A DNA stretch of 64,000 bases from Tachypleus tridentatus (taxonomy: Eukaryota > Arthropoda > Merostomata > Xiphosura > Limulidae), in contig NC_134831.1 of NCBI RefSeq assembly GCF_004210375.1, positions 1,054,001-1,118,000 on the forward strand, in the 5' to 3' direction. Shown piece after piece: positions 12,166-22,779 of this stretch (the first letter of the stretch is position 1; every line of letters begins with the position of its first letter). A program made the translations under genes and the position numbers. Under the pieces are notes generated by a model, which searched no databases, had not been told where the DNA came from, and saw nothing but the letters and a program-made list of their open reading frames with translations.

Positions 12166-12285
12166 GGTATGCGGTACATTTATGGATTTACAACGTTAAA
12201 ATTTGGGATTTGATTCTCCGCGACGGGCAGAGTGCAGACAATTCATTGTGTAGTTTTGTACTACGAAAACAAAAAGAACACAAGT
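12166..12285 (+). repeat. Family B SINE copy
   Basis: GGTATGCGGTACATTTATGG, GATTTGATTCTCCGCGACGG and GCAGAGTGCAGACAATTCAT match family B in order. Diverged but nearly full length. Confidence 0.55.
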
Positions 12286-12579
12286 AACGTATTTCTCAGT
12301 TATTGTTTCTTCCCACTCTCTGAATGACCATGTAAAACACACTGAGTCAGATTGAAAAAGCACTAATTTCATTCTTACTATCTTTGTAACTTACGTTATA
12401 TCAAAACAAACTTTAATTTACACTTCTATCAGTAATAATCAAATGGACAGATGTAAATTGTTCCGAATTATTCATCTCAAGCATTTTCCTTTTAAAACCT
12501 CATAGAAAATGTTATTCTTAATGAGAAATGGTGGACGTTTATCTTTATAAACACGTTTAGTCAAATATTCCCGAGTATG

Positions 12580-13129
12580 GTACTATCCAATGACAAATAA
12601 AATTAAACTGAACGTCAGCCTTCCTGGCAAGAGACAACTGTCCTTGGAAATCGGAATTTTTAAGAAACTTCTCATTCGGGCGGGAACGAGCCAATATTTA
12701 ACGATCTTTGCATCACCGGACCCGCTCGTTTCTTTCTAAACCCTTTGAGGCAGCTTCAGGTCGTTCTTGGAAGCATTTACCGAGGGAATTAGTTCATCAT
12801 GCGTGCGTGACATCACCTTTTCGGCTGGCGCACGCCCAATGTAGCCCGAAAACGTTCCTAGCCAATCCCCGCTGAGAACGCTCGAACAACACGATATTTG
12901 CCGCCAGAGCACGAGCGCCACTCTGCCGGCACGCCGAAGATTTCAGTCAATACTGAAGCTTCAATGGGCAAGTCGACTAATAGCAAAAGGGGTGTACTGT
13001 GGAGAACGAGACGAAAAAAACAACAACCAAGAGCGAACCGGTTCCTTCTTCCTAAAACTGTACCTCCCACAATCGGAGGACAGGCAGTAGTCGTCCGTGT
13101 CGCGCACCGGATACGAGATAGCGTGCGGA
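12580..13129 (+). promoter_or_regulatory. CpG-rich promoter and probable non-coding first exon
   Basis: This block is clearly richer in G, C and CpG than the AT-rich surroundings. It has CCAAT boxes at 12587-12591, 12691-12695, 12836-12840 and 12862-12866, and an E2F-like GGCGGGAA at 12680-12687. No convincing TATA box is placed for initiation, which suits a CpG-type promoter of a broadly expressed nuclear gene. A strong donor, GTAAGT at 13130-13135, suggests that a non-coding exon ends at 13129. The transcription start is not visible. Short overlapping open frames on both strands here come from the high GC content and are not called genes. Confidence 0.5.
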
Positions 13130-13272
13130 GTAAGTTCTTTCAATACTGCTACTTCCCAGCCAGTACCGATAGATATAGTTAGCGATAAATTGCATGGTCC
13201 ACTTCCGATATAAAAAGATAAAACTAGACGGAATATCAACAAGTTCTTAATTGAAGCCCTTTTCTTTTCCAG
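13130..13272 (+). other. Probable 5' UTR intron (143 bp)
   Basis: It starts with a near-consensus donor (CGGA|GTAAGT) and ends with a pyrimidine-rich acceptor (CTTTTCTTTTCCAG). A TTAAT branch-like sequence lies about 25 bases upstream of the acceptor. The intron would separate a non-coding exon from the exon carrying the start codon. It rests on splice signals alone; a start inside the second exon without this intron is equally possible. Confidence 0.45.
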
Positions 13273-13524
13273 ACCCGTTATTGGTGGACGGTCAGACAGC
13301 AGGACACTAACTGCACGATAGGAGTGGCAACAAGCTGTAGTCGTCATTGTGTGTGTTGTGTTTTAACGTGGAAGTTGCTAGCTGGTTTTTCGCTTTTGAA
13401 TCTTCTATTGGTTTTCAGTAATTCCATTTTATAGACATCGAATCTACTGTTAACTTTAGTTCTTTTTCCCTTCACCCGATGCGAACTGATACGACAGGAA
13501 AACAGCAAGTTATACAAAATTAAA

Positions 13525-13590
13525 ATGTCCGGAGACGCTTCACAACTTTCCAAAACTTGTGCTTCTCCGCTGGCCGACTCGGTGGGGTAA
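13525..13590 (+). CDS. Upstream ORF, 21 codons, in the leader
   Basis: ATG at 13525 opens a short frame (MSGDASQLSKTCASPLADSV plus one G) that stops at 13588-13590, 20 bases before the main ATG. Its context has A at -3 but T at +4, so it is weaker than the main start and suits leaky scanning or re-initiation. It is in a different frame from the main protein. It may lower translation of the main ORF; a function for the peptide itself is not implied. Confidence 0.4.
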   Translation: MSGDASQLSKTCASPLADSVG

Positions 13591-13610
13591 CGCTACGGTG
13601 TTGCAAGAGG

Positions 13611-13833
13611 ATGGAAAGTCGGGCCGACTTCTCGCTCGAACGATCACGACTGTTGGGCGGCGCGGGACTTCACGCAGCTCATGGCTTTCACGTAGATGCT
13701 CCATCGCCGCACCCGACTCCTCTACGAGCGACGTTTCCCGATATGAATCGAACGGGGGCGGCTACTGACCCAGCGTCTCTCTCGGCGTACCATAGTCGAT
13801 TTCTCCAGGCCACTTTGCCATTAGGCAACAATG
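13611..13833 (+). CDS. TNRC18: First coding exon, residues 1-74
   Basis: The start ATG at 13611 has A at -3 and G at +4. The frame runs into a strong donor, AATG|GTAAGT, in phase 1. An in-frame stop lies upstream at 13521 and no in-frame ATG lies between it and 13611, so this is the first ATG of the frame. The peptide begins MESRADFSLERSRLLGGAGL and contains FPDMNRTGAATDPASLSAYH. The MxxRxDF start resembles TNRC18 and BAHCC1 (MDGRDF). It is GC-rich relative to later exons because it sits in the CpG-rich promoter block. The first-position phase matches the exon at 51977, which supplies GG to complete Gly75. Confidence 0.7.
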
Positions 13834-14686
13834 GTAAGTGACTCAAGTTGGTGGTTGCATTACAATATAGTTTCAGTCTTGTAAGACTGTTCTAATGAGA
13901 AAGTGAAACAGTGACATTAGCCTATTATATTTCTAACACTTAGGCCTACAATCACAATGCAAAAGTCAAAAAAGAACATTAAGAAAACTAACAGAAACAC
14001 GTCTAACCAAAGTAGTTTCTGTTCGCTTGGTTTTTATTTATTTGTTTATATTTTTGTAGTTTCTAGTGTAAGCTCACCCGTGCTTGCTAGTTTTAGTTAT
14101 TATCACGTAATAAGAATTAAAGACCTACAATGTAACGTGATATTATTGAGAACAGTTTGAATAGAATTTCACCAACATTTAAATCGAACAGAAAACAGAA
14201 CTCGTTTTGCGTGGTAGAAATAAGAGAAAAAACCACACTCCAAAAAGAACGGACTGCGCCAAGCTTTAACGTAGGCTACGGCATCTAGTTTTAGCTCGCT
14301 CGTGTGTCAGTTACTCAAACACACAAATATAGGTGTGATGTCACTTGAAAGTGAATGACGAATGATTACGTCATTAAGTTAATCATCACGATATACACAC
14401 GTACATTTAAGGAAAACTTTAAAATATGCCTTAACAATTACACGTGTTAACACATAGAGACACAAACATATATTTCATTATCATCAAAAAGTTTGAAAAT
14501 GTACCAGTTATTTAAAGTACAAACAACAATAAGGCCTTAAAAATAGCACACTTTTTATACACGTGTGCGTATATCATTTCCGGTGTAGCATTTCAATAGT
14601 CACTAGATTAAACCTTAAAACATTCTGAGGGGAGCATTTTTTTTTTCCTATATTTAACTGTATAACGACGCTCAAATATAGGGGGA

Positions 14687-14906
14687 CTCGCAGAATTCTG
14701 TGTGTACCAGTATATAATGTGTCTCAAGAATAGCTAAACGTACAAGATCCTGCGTGTAGCCAATGTGTAATGGGTCTAAAGAATAGCTAAACGTACAAGA
14801 TCCTGCATGTAGCCAGTGTGTAACGTAACTCAAGAATAGCTAAACTTACAAGATTCTGTGTGCAGCTAATGTGTCTCAAGAATAGCCAAACGTACAATAT
14901 TCTGTG
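14687..14906. repeat. Tandem repeat, about four copies of a roughly 54-bp unit
   Basis: The core CAAGAATAGCTAAACGTACA followed by AGATCCTGCGTGTAGCCAAT recurs at about 14721, 14775, 14830 and 14876 with modest changes, after a partial unit. It sits in the 5' part of intron 1. Confidence 0.8.
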
Positions 14907-15469
14907 CCTGTGTTTATTATTTAAACATGAATATAGAAAAGCTGAGATGCGTGCATCACGTATTCGTGTTTTTCCTATAGGTTGTAGTGTAAATCAGGAT
15001 TTCTTAAACATTCTTGAGTTGTTGACCCTTGACGAACTTGTAAAAGTTGTCATCGACTCACAAATTTTTAAGTATAAATTCCAAATGGAACATCAAAAAA
15101 TTAAGAAACTTTCATATATAATCATCTTTTATTTATAATTACGGCAGAGAACCAGGTTTTATTTTATCTGACATGGATGGGTTTTAACAAGGTCTTCATT
15201 CACTCCTCTACACTTTTATTAGCCTCAGCAGTTTGATATCGACCAATCTGGGAAATTCTCTTGTAAACAAACTGTATACAGGCTACACATTGCACTAAAC
15301 GAACTGAACTGTATACAGGTTACACATTACCAACCTTGAACAGGTGCCTTTTCTAACACAATTGTGTACAGTGAAAGTAATTATATTTCTGAAATATCCA
15401 GGGTAAACTGCTGCAACCCTGATGTGGGACAGTAAACAACTCACAAAAAGAAACCTTTCCTAAACCCCA

Positions 15470-15850
15470 CGGGCCCCGCCTGATGTAAATGGTGTCACGA
15501 CAAAGAAAGCACCGTTTCTTTTTTGTTTTCTTTTACGATTAAAAACAGTTTATTGCTCAATCTTCAATATTTCTGCTTCACGTGGAGGTGGAAAGCAAGA
15601 TAAGGTAAAGTTTGTCCGTATCAGAAAATTTGCATGTAAAAACTAAGAACGGCAAGAAATGTTTTTAGTTTGTTCTTTTAATTGATTGCAACGTTCCCGA
15701 AGTGCACGCGCAGCTGGTTGGTTTATCTCGTTTGTTTCAAGCTTACGAATCCTTATTGGCTTGTTCCCACTGCTGTCGAAATGTTTGACCCAACCAATGA
15801 GGATTAAACGTGAACTTCACAAAGGTTCCGTTCCCATTACATTATTCTGT
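15470..15850. promoter_or_regulatory. Possible intronic regulatory block
   Basis: It is less AT-rich than its surroundings and carries an E-box CACGTG (15579-15584), a GATA site AGATAAGG (15598-15605), an exact octamer ATTTGCAT (15628-15635) and CAGCTG (15711-15716) within 140 bases. Clustering of such sites is suggestive only; each is short enough to occur by chance. Confidence 0.25.
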
Positions 15851-16659
15851 GTAAAAAATACGTACCTGTTTTGATTCCAACCCCAATAACTTGTGCTTCA
15901 ACCACGAGTTGATTAATTTCCACACAAAAGACATGTTATTATTTACTTACAAATAATAATAAACCAGAGGAAACTGTTTTTATAGAATTAAACTAAAAAT
16001 CAAGTGAGTATGGCTAATTGAATATAATTTACTTACATCTCTGTTTATACAATTATAACGCATTGTTTCATCAGTTGGATACCAATATTTTCGGCCGTAA
16101 TCCCAATAATACCCCACAATGTTCGTCCAATGTTAAAAGACTTAGTGCTTTACCTTAATGAATATTAGTATTACGTTTATCATAAACATTACGACTAACT
16201 TGAATACACAAATAAATATCTATTTGAATGGGGTAGTTCATTTCATCTTGTCTGTGATAACACAGTCAAACACCTCCATTGTTGTTGTTTTATCAAGAGA
16301 AGTAAGCAACATTTAATACTGTTGTACTTACATAGGCAGACTTTGAACGTCTACAGGTGAAGTAAATATGACTGAATGTCAGCTAGTTGTCGGCCCCAAG
16401 TACCGTGGTGAAAAAAACAAACCATACGTGAATTCCAAAACACGGTTTCATCGTCCTTATTTTTTCTTATAACTAATAGCACATATAACTTGTTATCTTG
16501 TATATCATATTGACGGGTAAATGTTTTAAAAAATACCCACAAGTCATTATTTTTATATTATTTTCAAACTTTGCACTTTGTTGACATGATTGTTACGTAA
16601 ACCTCAAGAGTCAGTTTAGTGAAGATTGCTGATTGTGTTCAAAACAACATACTCCATGT

Positions 16660-17000
16660 GTTAGAGTTTCAAACTTACTACAATATCTCCAAACCAGCTT
16701 CAAGCACAATTTTGAAATTTCAAAGTTGAAACTATATTTGAGAATTAGTTACATTATACATTAAATGTTCTTTTAGTATTTCATTGTTACAACAAATACT
16801 TCCAAATCAGTTACTTTACAGAGTCAAGAACATTTTAGTTTCGTGGTTACAATACTTCCAAATTAGTTGCGCTTTAAGTACAATTTTATAGCCTCAAAGC
16901 TGCAACGTTAATTTTAAATAACTTATGTTATTCTGTAAGTACTGCTGTTCTATTGTAACAGTACTTTTAAGTTACTTACGGGCCCAAGAAGTTTTTACTT
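16660..17000. repeat. Decayed tandem repeat
   Basis: Related words recur three or four times: ACAATATCTCCAAACCAGCT, ATACTTCCAAATCAGTTACT, ATACTTCCAAATTAGTTGCG and AGTACTTTTAAGTTACTTAC, each followed by AAGNACANTTTT-type and CAAAGNTGNAAC-type sequence. The spacing is irregular (60-130 bases). Confidence 0.45.
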
Positions 17001-17439
17001 AACCACAGCTAAAGTATGTTTTTTTTTTAAATTATTTAGTCCGGGTTCGAAACAAATTTTACTCTTTGTGTTACTTGTTACGTGCCAAGGTTATCAGTAC
17101 ACCAATGACAACATGAATAAAGAATATATATGTACACACTTTGTTGGACATAAACTTTGACCACTCATTTTATGTCACTACAACTGGCTATTTCTTATAC
17201 TGATCTCAGCAGAACTTATACTAATAAATAGTGAAAGTAATATACTTTATCCTTAAATGCTATCTATTTTACAAAACTAATTTTAAAAATAACAAAAACG
17301 CAGTATACGTGAAATTACAGAAGTTGTATGTCTGGTATACAAGGGTGATGTTATATCATCATCTCACGAAACTTAAAATTTAACGTGTTTCCCGGAATTT
17401 ATAAAATAGCAACGTTTTCGTTACGGAATGAACCACCAG

Positions 17440-17697
17440 CCTAGTCTCGCCCCCAGCGAAAGTTCGTTGTAAAGTCGCTGAACCACATTTTGTTTCTGAT
17501 GGTCAATATTCGTACACCCGTTGAAACGTTTTACAGACTAGCGGTAAAGTAGCTAATCAAAAGCATTCTCTTCCAGTTTCTGCTTGACCGAATAATAGGT
17601 CTTGACCACTACTCTTGCAACGGAAAATGCGGTGTGCGTTTTTGCGGTAACGGATTTCTAGTTTGTGCACCCTAACCACTAGGCCAAACCGGCCCTC
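17440..17697 (-). repeat. Family C SINE copy
   Basis: In minus orientation the head reads GGCCGGTTTGGCCTAGTGGT followed by TAGGGTGCACAAACT; the body is strongly diverged. Head and length support a full copy. Confidence 0.55.
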
Positions 17698-19020
17698 ATT
17701 CTATTAGACATTATGAGTGTTTTTGCCGTTAATTGTTTTAAGGACTTGTTTTTAGCGTAACTTTCCTTGTTCTTCCATACTGATCTCGTACACAAATTAA
17801 TACTTTAATGTTACAGTAATTAATTTTGTTTTTTGATCAAGCAACCATTATTATAATGTACTTATCTAATTACTTAAGGGAGACTCATTTTGATAAATTT
17901 AAATCGAACTCACGAAATACAACACAAAAAAACGGCCCATTCAGTTGAAGTTTTGTTTCATACCTATTCTATTTTAAATATGCCATACGTACGAATGTAC
18001 GATCAAACGTCATTCCGGCGCGTGACTTCGTTGTAGACGAGTAGTTACCGTTCAAAAGAGCGCTTCAAACCGCGTGTTGGTCGACGAGACCCGGATGGTT
18101 AACTTATTGTCAAAACACACGTTGAGCAAGCAATAAAAAGTTTTTCTATTTAACTTGTTAAATTAATACCGAAATATATTAAAAATATTTCGTGTTAATA
18201 CAATCACACTGAACAGCAGTATCATATGCAATATTGTAATAAACATCGAATATACGAGTACATAATAACCTGTTGAGCCTAGTGGCGTTAAAATTAAAAG
18301 GTGTTATTTCAACGTTCACAAACGTATTGTTGCTTCGTCGTTTAAGTACGGGAAATTTGTGTTCGACTTGTATCACACTTTTAAAGGATTTTGTTTAGTT
18401 CACTAATATGTTTTCACATTATTTATTTATATTTCAATGTTAACGCGTTTTTTCTCTTAAATGAAGGACTTAAATAATGAACTATATTCTGAAACAAAAC
18501 AAAATATTGCAATCGATTTAAAGCGTTGAAAAGTTAAATGTTACACTTGAAAGTTACTCAAAGATAAATCCCAAAAAATTTATAACCTACATGTAAAGAT
18601 TATTTCTCTGAGAATAATGTGTAGATGTATTATTAATAACTTACTTTTATAATTGTATATAATAAACAAATCGTTGCTTTGTCCGTATTCTCGGGTTCTT
18701 TTAATTAGCTATGTTTAATACTCCACAAAATATTTTTAAGTATCTCAAACGGTATTTCATTAACTCTTCATAACACGTAAACATTTTTCGTTTTGTCGGC
18801 CGCCGCTTTATAATTATTTACAGCTTAGTGTTGAAAAAAAATTACTTGAAACTATACTGTATGAAATTCACACTTGTTTTTTACCGAAAGTTCAGACTGC
18901 AAAATTGTAGTGTTCTTAGAAGACTTACGTTTTGTTTTCTTAATACTGTTGTCATAGTTACAACACTTACGACTATGAATATTTGTTCATTCAGACTCAA
19001 CGTGTTGAGTTCAGTGTAAA
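17698..19020. other. Non-coding stretch in intron 1
   Basis: AT-rich with no recognised repeat or coding signal. Two short open frames (18179-18376 minus, 18828-19019 plus) look random. Confidence 0.5.
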
Positions 19021-19026
19021 ACGAGA

Positions 19027-19130
19027 GAAGGGGATGTCTGTCTGTGCTCTGTCCCCCGCGAGGAATTGAACACCGGATTTTAGCGTTGTGAGTCTTGTAA
19101 GGTTACCGCTAACTCACTGGGGAACAAGGC
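19027..19130 (-). repeat. Family B SINE copy
   Basis: TCTGTGCTCTGTCCCCCGCG, ATTTTAGCGTTGTGAGTCTT and CCGCTAACTCACTGGGG match family B in minus orientation. It stands 20 bases upstream of a second, family A, insertion. Confidence 0.6.
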
Positions 19131-19150
19131 TATTCTTCTGTAGCGTTCAG

Positions 19151-19500
19151 TAAATTGGTTTTGTTTGTTTTTGATTTCGCGCAAAGCTACCGAGGGCTGT
19201 CTGTGCCAGCCGTCTTTATGCAGGGTTATTTAAAGGGTTTTTTTCCTTTTGAATTTCGCACAAAGCTACTCGAGGGTTATCCGTGCTAAGATTAGAGGGA
19301 AGGCAGCTAGTCATCACCACCAACTGCCATCTCTTGGGCTACTCTTTTACCAACGAATTGTGGGAGTGTCCTTAAAATTATAACGCCTCCACAGCTGAAA
19401 GGGCAAGCACGTTTGGTATGGCAGGGATTCAAACCCGTGACCCTCAGATTGTGAGTCGAGCGACCCAACCACCTGGCAATACTGGGTCCAATAAATTGGT
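19151..19500 (-). repeat. Composite family A SINE with duplicated 3' tail and target-site duplications
   Basis: Read on the minus strand, a full SINE (about 19491 to 19238) is followed by some 25 bases and then a second copy of the last 70 bases of the element (to 19160). The 9-base word TAAATTGGT flanks the whole at 19151-19159 and 19492-19500. So one insertion seems to carry one and a quarter copies. Confidence 0.65.
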
Positions 19501-20168
19501 AATCTACGTGTTTTTTGTCTCTGTGTAGATAAAGCAAACAAATGTTTTTATACGCTGTAATTATACTGCATAATGTTTTACAAAAATAAAAAGGAAGACA
19601 AAGTTTTTTCTGTTTTTACCCTAACAAAATGCTCTTCTGTGGTTTTTAAAATAATTTCATTTTACAAGTTAAGCCCTGAATTAAGGTTAACTATCTTAAA
19701 CAAAATACAAGTTGCATTGCAGTGTTTTTACAAAACTCCAAACCTGTTCAATAGCTATAGAGTTTGTACTAATTCTCAAGGTTAATAGAAAAAAAAATCT
19801 ATCCTTGAGAGAAGACACACTGTAAAATAACTTCCATAATATCGAAAGAACTGAGTTCATATGAAATATATGTATCCACGTGTCTCGTAGGTAAAACCGA
19901 TCACACGTGTGTATAATATAATGTTTCTAAATCTTAAGCTTAAATGTCTTACTAAACCAGATGACGTTGGTTGTCGTTTTTAAAGTCGAATTGTAATATT
20001 ACGCAAATAAAAATAAAATGTTAAACTAAGATGTTAAACTTGTGTTATATTTTGCAAATTTGTTCAAAAACGGGGAAGGAAGCGACATAAAGTGGGTGAA
20101 AGAAATTAGCTTAGTTGTCTTAAAGTATTCAATGTCATTTGATGACAACAACTTGCCCTTGTTAAAAT

Positions 20169-20282
20169 GTGTTTTTTGATAGCAAAGCCACATCGGGCTA
20201 TCGACTGAGCCCACCGAGAGGATTCGAACCTCTCGTTTTAACATTGTAAACCCGTAGACTTACTGCTGTACTAGCGGGAGGG
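20169..20282 (-). repeat. Family B SINE copy with perfect target-site duplication
   Basis: CTTGTTAAAAT occurs at 20158-20168 and 20283-20293, exactly at the ends. Inside are GCAAAGCCACATCGGGCTAT, GAGAGGATTCGAACCTCTCG and CTGTACTAGCGGGAGGG. The duplication fixes the ends of family B at about 114 bases without an A tail, and shows it moves by retroposition. Confidence 0.85.
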
Positions 20283-20485
20283 CTTGTTAAAATAAAATTG
20301 CGATATGACACTTGCTATAAATAACTAAATAACAATCAGTCACGTATTCTTGTGTCTGTTGGGGTCGAGTTTTAATGTAAATATAAAAATACTCAAACCT
20401 GTTAAATATTATGTAATTTTAACGAATTTAACAGTAATTGCTGATGTGGTGCAATGTTTATTTTTAGGTAATAAGAAAAATATAT

Positions 20486-20577
20486 CTTACCCTAACCTGT
20501 TAAAAAAAAACACCTATTTATTATTACTTCTCTTACCCTAACCTGTTAAAAAAAACACCTATTTATTATTACTTCTC
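20486..20577. repeat. Two tandem copies of a 46-bp unit
   Basis: CTTACCCTAACCTGTTAAAA and the following A run, CACCTATTTATTATTACTTC and T appear twice in direct succession, identical except for one A. Such near-identity marks a recent duplication. Confidence 0.9.
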
Positions 20578-21068
20578 AATAACACAATTATTCAATTTAT
20601 TTTAATGATGACCGAGTAGTTTCAACATGTGCTTTTTCTTTTTTCTCTTTCTCTCACTCTTTATGCTGGGTTACAAATGATAATTGCTGTTTTTCAGATT
20701 ACCCTTATATGGAGCGATGAGCTTCAAACGGTATCTTGGGTCTGGCTAGTGAAATGAAGGCTGAGTGCAGTAACCTAACACTTAGTTTGAGTTCTGCAAA
20801 TAAATACTGACCATACTTGGTAAATAAATAACAAAAGTTAATATACCACTTCCAATCGTAAAACTTGTGTTGAACACGCATGATCTTGAAAACTATAGGA
20901 AAGTGAAATACTTTTGTGGCTCTATTTTAATAAATCGATAATATATATCGAAACTTGTGGATAAAGCCTTGCGTATACATTTCTTTCATTATGTAAAGTT
21001 TTTAATAAAGTAAATGAGAAAAAACAAACAAAAACACACGTAGGTTTACAAGTTATTACTTTGCAAAA

Positions 21069-21342
21069 GGGCCCAGCGTGGCCAGGTGGTTAAGGCACTC
21101 GTCTCGTAATCTGAGGGTTGTGGGTTCGAATCCCCTCTATTAAATATAATCACCCTTTCAGCCGTGGGAACCTTATAATGTTACGATCAATCCCGCTATT
21201 TGTTGGTAAAAGAGTAGCCTAAGAGTTGGTGGTGGGTGGTGATGACTATCTGCCTTCCCTCTAGTCTTACACTGTAAAATTAGGAACGGCTAGCGCAGAT
21301 AGCCTTCGTGTACCTTTGCGCAAAGTTTAAAACAAATCAAAC
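21069..21342 (+). repeat. Family A SINE copy, full length
   Basis: The head has box A and box B intact (GGGTTCGAATCCCC). CTTTGCAAAA (21059-21068) and CTTTGCAGAA (21343-21352) flank it as a 9-of-10 target-site duplication. The body is about full length with scattered changes. Confidence 0.9.
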
Positions 21343-21968
21343 CTTTGCAGAAATGCGTAAAATACAAATACGAACATCTCACAAGCCAAGGTTTTTGTAT
21401 AGATGAATTTTTATATTTAATGAAAGTTTTTTTAATGCTATCATTTTAATTTAAAAACTTGAGTCATATAACAGTGGTGATATCCGCCGTCTGTACTTTG
21501 TTTCATATGGCCACGTTCATTTACGATTAAGTTTTTCTATGCAAAGAATAAAACTATGTAGTACCATGACCAGGTTAAACCCGTGAAGAGCTCGCGCTGG
21601 ACTATTGAGAACAGACCGCTAGTCTGACGAGTTCAAGTTTCAGCGGGGCGGTACGGTGACCATAGCGTATGTACCACGTTCGTTGTTTATAGAGACGTAC
21701 AATTTTGGTTATTAATACAAATTAATCTGGACAACATTTCTATGCAGAACATATCTTAGATAAGTGTTAATAACATACGGTCACAATTTCTTTCAATCTA
21801 CAGTACGTGATAAAGCATTTCTTACATGTTACAAAAATATACCCTAGATATTGGTGCGTATCCTTGAACAAGGTGAAAAGTAGTTTTTAAAAATCATAGT
21901 CGTATAGTCGAACCCTGAAGTTTATGTTGGATTAAATTTCTATCACAAAATGTATTTATAATCTATTA

Positions 21969-22215
21969 CGCACTAGTCGATTCGTAATCTGAAAGTCGCG
22001 GATTCGAATCCCCGTCCCACCAAACATGCTTGCCGTTTCAGCCATGGGTGCGTTATAATGTTACACTCAATCCCACTATTCGTTCGTTAAAGAGTACCGC
22101 TAAAGTTTGCGGTTGGCGGTGACTAACTGCCTTCCTCCTGGTCATACACTGCTAAATCAGGGACGGCTAGCGCAACAGCCCTTGTGTAGCTTTGCGCGAA
22201 ATTCATAAAACAAAC
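21969..22215 (+). repeat. Family A SINE copy lacking its 5' end
   Basis: It begins at CTAGTCGATTCGTAATCTG, within the anticodon region, keeps box B, and ends in GCGCGAAATTCATAAAACAAAC. 5' truncation at this point is consistent with incomplete reverse transcription. Confidence 0.85.
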
Positions 22216-22727
22216 AATCTTTAGAGCTTTCTGTACAAATACTCAAATACATAAACAATACCAGATAGACTTCTACATAGTACAATAAAATATTTTGATA
22301 AAAATTGGCGAAAAAATGAGTTGTTATGCAAAATAGACAGATACTGCATATATGATGAAGAGACTTAAACACCTGTCCCCGTTAAATTTGTACATCAGAT
22401 CTTTAAGAAAAAATAAAATTTAAAATAATAATAAAATAGTGCTAAAATACAACAGGCCACCTATGCTCTAGACCTATTTAAAAAATAAAAAATGATAGAA
22501 CAATATCAATGGACATTCCCCTGAAATGGACCAGATTTAAAGTTATGCTATTACTTCAGCCATTTTGTATTTACTCTAAATGTATTAATCAGTCCATTCC
22601 AACTAAGTTATGGAAGGAGGAAGAGATCTCGTGTACCTGACCCTCCTGGGTATACAAATATATAAACCCAAACACCAAGAGAGAGAGAGCTATCTGTAGT
22701 GCTCATGTATTAGTTATTAAATTAAAG

Positions 22728-22778
22728 ATTGCCCTTGAGCCCTTGAGTAGCTTTGCGCGAAATTCAAACCAAAAAACA
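22728..22778 (+). repeat. Family A SINE 3' end fragment
   Basis: Only GAGTAGCTTTGCGCGAAATTC plus the A/C tail and a few bases before it remain. It follows directly on the segment shared with 11,740. Confidence 0.6.
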
Positions 22779-22779
22779 A

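Noticed and set aside
12898-13347. Overlapping open frames on both strands (94, 128 and 70 codons) in the promoter block
   Set aside because: Long frames on both strands at once are a side effect of high GC and CpG. They have no recognisable motif, cross a likely splice site, and sit where promoter and 5' UTR are expected.
21069-21142. tRNA-like sequence with good box A and box B
   Set aside because: It is the head of a SINE with body, tail and target-site duplication. The anticodon stem has mismatches, and the same head recurs many times. No free-standing tRNA gene was found.
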